Below, piece by piece: positions 59,715-64,000 of a DNA stretch of 64,000 bases. Made by a program: the position numbers and the translations under genes. The stretch is taken from NCBI RefSeq assembly GCF_000308655.1, contig NZ_BAGC01000048.1, positions 1-64,000 on the forward strand. The letters are read 5' to 3'. The stretch is from Nocardia niigatensis NBRC 100131. Lineage in GTDB: Bacteria > Actinomycetota > Actinomycetes > Mycobacteriales > Mycobacteriaceae. Numbering within the stretch: position 1 is the first letter of the stretch; each line of letters begins with the position of its first letter. The notes under the pieces were generated by a model, which did not search any database, was not told the origin of the DNA, and worked only from the letters and a program-made list of their open reading frames with translations.

Positions 59715-60914
59715 CTACCCCTTGCGGACCTGGTCGTAGATGCGCGCGGTGCGCGCCGCGATCCGGTTCCAGTCGAAGGCGCCGATCGCCCGGTCGCGGC
59801 CGGCCACCCCCATCGCGGCGGCCATGACCGGGTCCGCCGCAACGGTGTTGACGGCGCGGGCCAGTCCGCGTTCGTAGTCGTGGGGCGCGGTCTCGTCGTA
59901 ATGGACCAGCCGCCCGGTCTCACCGGGCACCACGACCTCGGGAATCCCGCCCACATCGGAGGCGACGACCGCGGTTCCGCAGGCCATGGCCTCCAGATTG
60001 ACGATGCCCAGCGGTTCGTAGACCGACGGGCACACGAAGACCGTTGCGGCCGCGAGCACCTGCCGCACCAGCTCGGTGGGCAGCATCTCCTTGATCCAGA
60101 ACACGCCGTCGCGGTCGCGCCGCAACGCGCGCACCGACTCCGCGACCTCGGCCTCCATGGCGGGCGTGTCGGCGGCACCGGCCAGCAGCACCAGCTGAAT
60201 GTCCGGATCGAGGTGCCGGGCCGCGGCCAGGAGGTGCGGGACGCCCTTCTGCCGGGTGATGCGCCCGACGAACGCGGCGATGGGCCGCTCCTGCGACACG
60301 CCGAGTTCGGTGAGCACGTCGCGCGAGCCGGCCGCGGGTCCGCCCGGATGCCAGACGTCGGCGTCGATGCCGTTGTGCACCACGTGGACTTTGGCGGGAT
60401 CGATGTCCGGGTAGGCGGCGAGCACATCCTCGCGCATCCCCGCGCTCACCGCGATGACCGCGTCGGCGTGGGTGATGGCATTGTGTTCCGACCACGAGGA
60501 CAGCCGGTAGCCCCCGCCGAGTTGCTCGGCCTTCCACGGCCGCCGCGGTTCCAGCGAATGCGCGGTCAGCACATGCGGAATCCCGTACAGCTGCCCGGCC
60601 AGATGCGCCGCGAGTCCGGTGTACCAGGTGTGCGAGTGCACCACGTCGGCGAAGTTCGCCGCGTCGGCCATGCGCAGCTGCGCGGACATCATCTGCAGCG
60701 CGGAGTTGGCGGCGTACAGCATCGGATCCGGTTGGTGCACCACGGCATCCGTGCGCGGCACCCCCATGCAGTGCACGGTGACATCACACAGCTCCCGCAA
60801 TCGCGGTACGAGTTCGGTGACGTGCACCCCCGCCCCGCCGTACACCTCGGGCGGGTATTCGCGGGTCATCATGGCCACTCGCAGTCCGCGAGCGCCGTCC
60901 GCGCGGTAACTCAC
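59715..60914 (-). CDS. glgA: Glycosyltransferase GlgA/GlgM (maltose-1-phosphate/glycogen synthase)
   Basis: 399 residues, GT4-type GT-B fold. EYPPEVYGGAGVHVTELVPR is the sugar-nucleotide loop at the start, VGRITRQKGVPHLL begins the C-terminal domain, and SVYEPLGIVNLEAMACG is the ADP-sugar site. The M. tuberculosis homologue Rv1212c joins ADP-glucose to glucose-1-phosphate to give maltose-1-phosphate for the GlgE glycogen route. It is divergent from glgC, its ADP-glucose supplier, with a GTTAGC/GCTAAC palindrome between. Confidence 0.92.
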   Translation of the reverse strand: MSYRADGARGLRVAMMTREYPPEVYGGAGVHVTELVPRLRELCDVTVHCMGVPRTDAVVHQPDPMLYAANSALQMMSAQLRMADAANFADVVHSHTWYTGLAAHLAGQLYGIPHVLTAHSLEPRRPWKAEQLGGGYRLSSWSEHNAITHADAVIAVSAGMREDVLAAYPDIDPAKVHVVHNGIDADVWHPGGPAAGSRDVLTELGVSQERPIAAFVGRITRQKGVPHLLAAARHLDPDIQLVLLAGAADTPAMEAEVAESVRALRRDRDGVFWIKEMLPTELVRQVLAAATVFVCPSVYEPLGIVNLEAMACGTAVVASDVGGIPEVVVPGETGRLVHYDETAPHDYERGLARAVNTVAADPVMAAAMGVAGRDRAIGAFDWNRIAARTARIYDQVRKG

Positions 60915-60927
60915 GGGTCCAAACTAG

Positions 60928-60945
60928 ACGTTAGCTCGGGGGCTA
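60928..60945. promoter_or_regulatory. Palindrome GTTAGC-N6-GCTAAC between glgA and glgC
   Basis: Perfect 6-bp arms (60928-60933 and 60940-60945) lie 14 bases before the glgA start codon and 87 before that of glgC. A single regulator bound here could act on both divergent genes. Confidence 0.6.
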
Positions 60946-61031
60946 ACCAATCGACGCGGCCCGCAAGATCGCGATGAACACGGCACATGCTGGACATTCG
61001 GTGTTCGGTCGCACGCGGTAGTTTCAGGGGT

Positions 61032-62246
61032 GTGAGGAGCCAGCCGCACGTACTCGGGATCGTGCTCGCCGGTGGCGAGGGCAAGCGACTCTTTCCGCTC
61101 ACCAAGGACCGCGCCAAGCCCGCGGTTCCCTTCGGGGGCGCGTACCGGCTCATCGATTTCGTACTGTCGAATCTGGTGAATGCGGGTTACCTGCGTATTT
61201 GCGTACTGACGCAGTACAAGTCGCATTCACTGGACCGGCACATCTCGCAGACCTGGCGGCTGTCGGGCTTCGGCGGTGAGTACATCACCCCGGTGCCGGC
61301 GCAGCAGCGGCTGGGCCCGCGCTGGTACACCGGCAGCGCGGACGCGATCATGCAGTCGCTGAACCTGATCTATGACGAGGACCCCGAGTACATCGTGGTC
61401 TTCGGCGCGGACCACGTGTACCGGATGGATCCGGAGCAGATGGTGCAGGCGCACATCGACTCGGGCGCGGGCGTGACGGTGGCGGGGATCCGGGTGCCGC
61501 GCAGCACGGCGAGCGCGTTCGGCTGCATCGATTCCGACGAATCCGGCCGCATCATCGGCTTTCTGGAGAAGCCGGTGCATCCGCCGGGCACCCCGGACGA
61601 TCCGAACGTCACCTACGCCTCCATGGGCAACTACGTGTTCACCACCAAGGTGCTGGTGGACGCGATCCGCGCGGACGCCGACGACAACGACTCCGACCAC
61701 GACATGGGCGGTGACATCATTCCGAGCCTGGTGCGGTCGGGCGCGGCCGCGGTCTACGACTTCTCCACCAATGTGGTGCCGGGCGCGACCGAGCGCAGTC
61801 GCGGCTACTGGCGTGATGTCGGGACCATCGACGCCTTCTACGAGGCGCACATGGATCTGGTGTCGGTGGATCCGGTCTTCGACCTCTACAACAAGCACTG
61901 GCCGATTCGTGGTGCGGCCGAGAATCTTCCGCCCGCCAAGTTCGGGCGCGGCGGCCTGGCCCAGGAGTCGATCGTGGGTGCGGGCAGCATTCTGTCGGCG
62001 GCGACGGTGCGCAATTCGGTGCTGTTCTCGAATGTGCTGGTGGAGGACGGCGCGACGGTGGAGGGCAGTGTGCTCATGCCGGGCGCGCGCATCGGCCGGG
62101 GCGCGGTGGTGCGGCACGCGATTCTGGACAAGAACGTGGTGGTGTCGGAGGGCGAGATCATCGGCGTGGATCTGGACCGGGATCGGGACCGTTTCGCGGT
62201 GAGCAATGGCGGTGTGGTGACCGTCGGCAAGGGTATCTGGGTCTGA
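61032..62246 (+). CDS. glgC: Glucose-1-phosphate adenylyltransferase
   Basis: 404 residues from GTG 61032, the same length as M. tuberculosis GlgC. It makes ADP-glucose from ATP and glucose-1-phosphate. The N-terminal nucleotidyltransferase has VLAGGEGKRLFPLTKDRA, then AKPAVPFGG, FGADHVYRMDP and IIGFLEKP with the sugar-phosphate Lys. A left-handed beta-helix with GAGS and GARIGRGAVV forms the C-terminus. It is divergent from glgA. Fructose-1,6-bisphosphate-type allosteric control is usual but cannot be read here. Confidence 0.95.
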   Translation: MRSQPHVLGIVLAGGEGKRLFPLTKDRAKPAVPFGGAYRLIDFVLSNLVNAGYLRICVLTQYKSHSLDRHISQTWRLSGFGGEYITPVPAQQRLGPRWYTGSADAIMQSLNLIYDEDPEYIVVFGADHVYRMDPEQMVQAHIDSGAGVTVAGIRVPRSTASAFGCIDSDESGRIIGFLEKPVHPPGTPDDPNVTYASMGNYVFTTKVLVDAIRADADDNDSDHDMGGDIIPSLVRSGAAAVYDFSTNVVPGATERSRGYWRDVGTIDAFYEAHMDLVSVDPVFDLYNKHWPIRGAAENLPPAKFGRGGLAQESIVGAGSILSAATVRNSVLFSNVLVEDGATVEGSVLMPGARIGRGAVVRHAILDKNVVVSEGEIIGVDLDRDRDRFAVSNGGVVTVGKGIWV

Positions 62247-62374
62247 CTACCAGGTGTATCAACTCGTCCGGGCGCACGGGCGACACGGATAAGAGTGGAC
62301 AGTCGGACGACTGTGGTCCGAAAATCTGTGCATATGGAGCGCCGCCGCCGACGGGCCGCGCGGGAGGGATCATC

Positions 62375-63559
62375 ATGCGCCGTCCGGCACGTGTCGTCAC
62401 TGCCATCACCTGTCTCGCCTTGACCGCCTTGTTGTCCGGATGCGGTAAGTCCGGCACCGCGGTCGCGGGTGAGCTGGATGTTCGCACCCTGGACACCGGG
62501 ACCTATCCGGTGAACCACTACACCTACGACCGCAACAACGGCGGCAAGGGCAACACCCTCGAGGGCATCCGCATGACCGCGGCCGTCGCCCCGGCGGTCA
62601 AGATCGACTCGAAACTCAATATCGGCCGCGGCGGCGTGGTGCTGTCCTCGGTCGACGACGTGGTCAACGTCAGCCACCTGTCCTCCGCGGTGAAGAGCGT
62701 GCTCAACAACCGCGGCTTCGTGGCCGGCTTCGCGGCCAGCGGCTCGGACCGGGAGGACGTCGACGACAATCCGGATCCGAACGGCACCACCATCACCACC
62801 CGCGTGCTGCGCTTCCCGACCGCCGACAGCGCCAAGCTGGCCGCCCGCGAACTCGAGGACGCCGACTTCAATGTCGCGCTGAACGCGAACCAGAAGCTCA
62901 CCCTCCCCGACTATCCCGACGCCTACGCGCACTGGCGGCCGGGCGTGCCGAACATGGGATTGACCATGGCGCGCAAGGACTTCGTGATCTCGCTGTTCAT
63001 CCTGCGGCCCAGCGCCGACCAGAAGGATCTGCTGTCCTGGGCCAAGAAGACCCTCGACGCCCAGGTCCCGACGCTGGACGCCTTCCAGGAGACCCCGAAC
63101 GACCAGATCTCGCAGCTGCCGGTCGATCCCGATCGCCTGCTGGCCCGCACCCTGGTGACCGACCGCGACAAGAAGACCGTCGACGCCGACAATTTCGCGG
63201 TGTTCCCGGCCAATTGGCTCATCCTGCCCTCCGACGACATGACCTACTGGACCAAGCTGGTCGCCGATTTCGGCGCGGACGAAATGTCCAGCGCCGACGG
63301 CAATTTCGTGATCCGGCTGCGAGATGCCATGGCGGCCCCGGATTTCGTGACCGGCATGATCAGCAATCTGCAGGAGACCGCGACCAGCGGCCCGGACAAG
63401 GTGCCGGACACCAAGTGCGTGCACCGTAACTCGGACAAGACGCCGAGCCGCTGCTATGTCCGCTACAAGCAGTACGTGGGCGTGGTCAACGGGACCAATG
63501 ATTCCGACGCCCAGAAGAAGGCAGCCGCACAGTACGCGCTGCTGGCCAACAGCCTGTAG
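62375..63559 (+). CDS. Nocardia-type exported lipoprotein of unknown function
   Basis: 394 residues. Signal peptide with lipobox LLSGC at residues 20-24, after RPARVVTAITCLALTA. The mature protein opens with DVRTLDTGTYPVNHYTYDRN and repeats two domains rich in short helices; RNSDKTPSRCYVRYKQYVG holds a conserved Cys with TKC. Such lipoproteins occur as many paralogs in Nocardia. GGGAGGG precedes ATG 62375. No enzymatic motif is seen. It is next to glgC but separated by 128 bases. Confidence 0.82.
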   Translation: MRRPARVVTAITCLALTALLSGCGKSGTAVAGELDVRTLDTGTYPVNHYTYDRNNGGKGNTLEGIRMTAAVAPAVKIDSKLNIGRGGVVLSSVDDVVNVSHLSSAVKSVLNNRGFVAGFAASGSDREDVDDNPDPNGTTITTRVLRFPTADSAKLAARELEDADFNVALNANQKLTLPDYPDAYAHWRPGVPNMGLTMARKDFVISLFILRPSADQKDLLSWAKKTLDAQVPTLDAFQETPNDQISQLPVDPDRLLARTLVTDRDKKTVDADNFAVFPANWLILPSDDMTYWTKLVADFGADEMSSADGNFVIRLRDAMAAPDFVTGMISNLQETATSGPDKVPDTKCVHRNSDKTPSRCYVRYKQYVGVVNGTNDSDAQKKAAAQYALLANSL

Positions 63560-63577
63560 CGGAGCCGTTGCGGCGCT

Positions 63578-64000
63578 TCAGAACCGGAGGATGCCCGCGT
63601 CCAGCGAACGCCACGCGGCGGGCCTGGACGCGGACCTGGAGGCCCGCTCCCCGGCGCACCGGCGGCACTCCGGTTCCGCTGCCGCGCAGTCGTTCTCACA
63701 GCCGTCGGGGCGCGCCGGGGCGACGCTGCGCGAGACGGCATGCCCGGTGCGGGTGAGCCCGCTGCGCGGTGAGCTGTCGTCGCGGAACCAGTAGTCGCGA
63801 AAGCCGAACGGCTGCAGCAGGGCTCGCAGGAAGGCCGCGCCGTCCTCGGGCAGCACGGTGCGGTTTTCGCCGAGGAGGTCGACGCCCTGGTGGTACCAGA
63901 CGCGGGCGACCAGCCCCTCGACCGGGTCCACCGCCCGGAAGGTGGCGCGCCCATCCGCGGCGAGCCGGAATTCGGCGATGCGCCGCCACTGCCCGGCCTC
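63578..64000 (-). CDS. Hypothetical protein, C-terminal part (5' end outside window)
   Basis: The frame is open from the window edge to a stop at 63578, giving 140 residues. It has a well-formed start QWRRIAEFRLAADGRATFRA and DPVEGLVARVWYHQGVDLLG, RTVLPEDGAAFLRALLQPFG and YWFRDDSSP, then a Cys/Arg-rich tail without clear structure. The tail composition suggests a lengthened or decayed end. Family not recognised. It is convergent with the lipoprotein gene. Confidence 0.6.
   Translation of the reverse strand, partial: EAGQWRRIAEFRLAADGRATFRAVDPVEGLVARVWYHQGVDLLGENRTVLPEDGAAFLRALLQPFGFRDYWFRDDSSPRSGLTRTGHAVSRSVAPARPDGCENDCAAAEPECRRCAGERASRSASRPAAWRSLDAGILRF

Noticed and set aside
1..64000. CRISPR array, insertion sequence or prophage
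   Set aside because: No regularly spaced identical repeats, transposase, integrase or phage structural gene was found. The only regular repeat is the coding 36-bp array at 27692.

Overview
The window is very GC-rich chromosomal DNA from a mycolic-acid actinobacterium, most likely Nocardia or a close relative. The evidence is the fused E2-E1 2-oxoglutarate enzyme Kgd, a mymA-like operon, hemophore-type and Nocardia-type lipoprotein genes, GTG starts, and several blocks in the same order as in Mycobacterium tuberculosis (55457-56823 matches Rv1209-Rv1211, 59715-62246 matches Rv1212c-Rv1213, 49496-55298 matches Rv1232c-Rv1229c). I identified everything by reading; no database search was run.

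Layout. 1-3524: 3' part of kgd and its terminator. 3525-6460: toxin-antitoxin debris with a 41-codon ORF, then a PadR repressor and an EmrB-type drug exporter. 6472-10463: membrane-anchored molybdopterin oxidoreductase, VOC protein, CGNR zinc-finger regulator and a divergent epoxide-hydrolase-like enzyme. 10484-16447: fadD15-type acyl-CoA ligase, then a BVMO, SDR and lipase operon (mymA/sadH/lipR-like) under a divergent TetR regulator. 16471-22839: Crp-type regulator, two head-to-head glycine-betaine-type binding proteins, one complete ABC importer and a CBS-pair protein. 22897-25393: an OmpR-type two-component system that probably controls the hemophore gene just downstream through CTGAAG direct repeats.

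25400-37130 is the accessory part, with lower coding density and several broken genes. It holds a DUF397/DUF5753 (Scr-like) pair, a divergent strand of three lineage-specific ORFs, one carrying a 36-bp in-frame tandem repeat, and a chorismate mutase. An ECF41 (SigJ-like) sigma factor follows, with near-identical promoters in front of itself and of a YceI-hydrolase operon. The rest is an alpha/beta-hydrolase that has lost its catalytic residues, an EF-hand protein, VOC proteins, a WYL regulator, a HIT protein and a DJ-1 remnant.

37167-45666: NarL-type two-component system, sterol-desaturase-like hydroxylase, malic enzyme, FAD oxidoreductase, PHP phosphoesterase and CorA. 45748-49434: secreted TAP-type peptidase, SUFU protein, stress protein and CitE-type lyase. 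49496-56823: MgtE-N/CBS protein, DUF1003 protein, two related lytic transglycosylases, Mrp, DivIVA-like protein, 3-methyladenine glycosylase and DUF3117. 56931-64000: an RlmA-like methyltransferase with an unusual insert, LysR and GNAT genes, the divergent glgA/glgC pair for glycogen and maltose-1-phosphate synthesis, a lipoprotein and a truncated gene at the edge. No rRNA, tRNA, CRISPR array or insertion sequence was found. The most interesting regulatory observations are the matched ECF41 promoters, the repeat array before the hemophore gene, the GAAAC-type array between the Scr-like regulator and its divergent neighbours, and the palindromes before the padR, malic enzyme and glgA/glgC genes.
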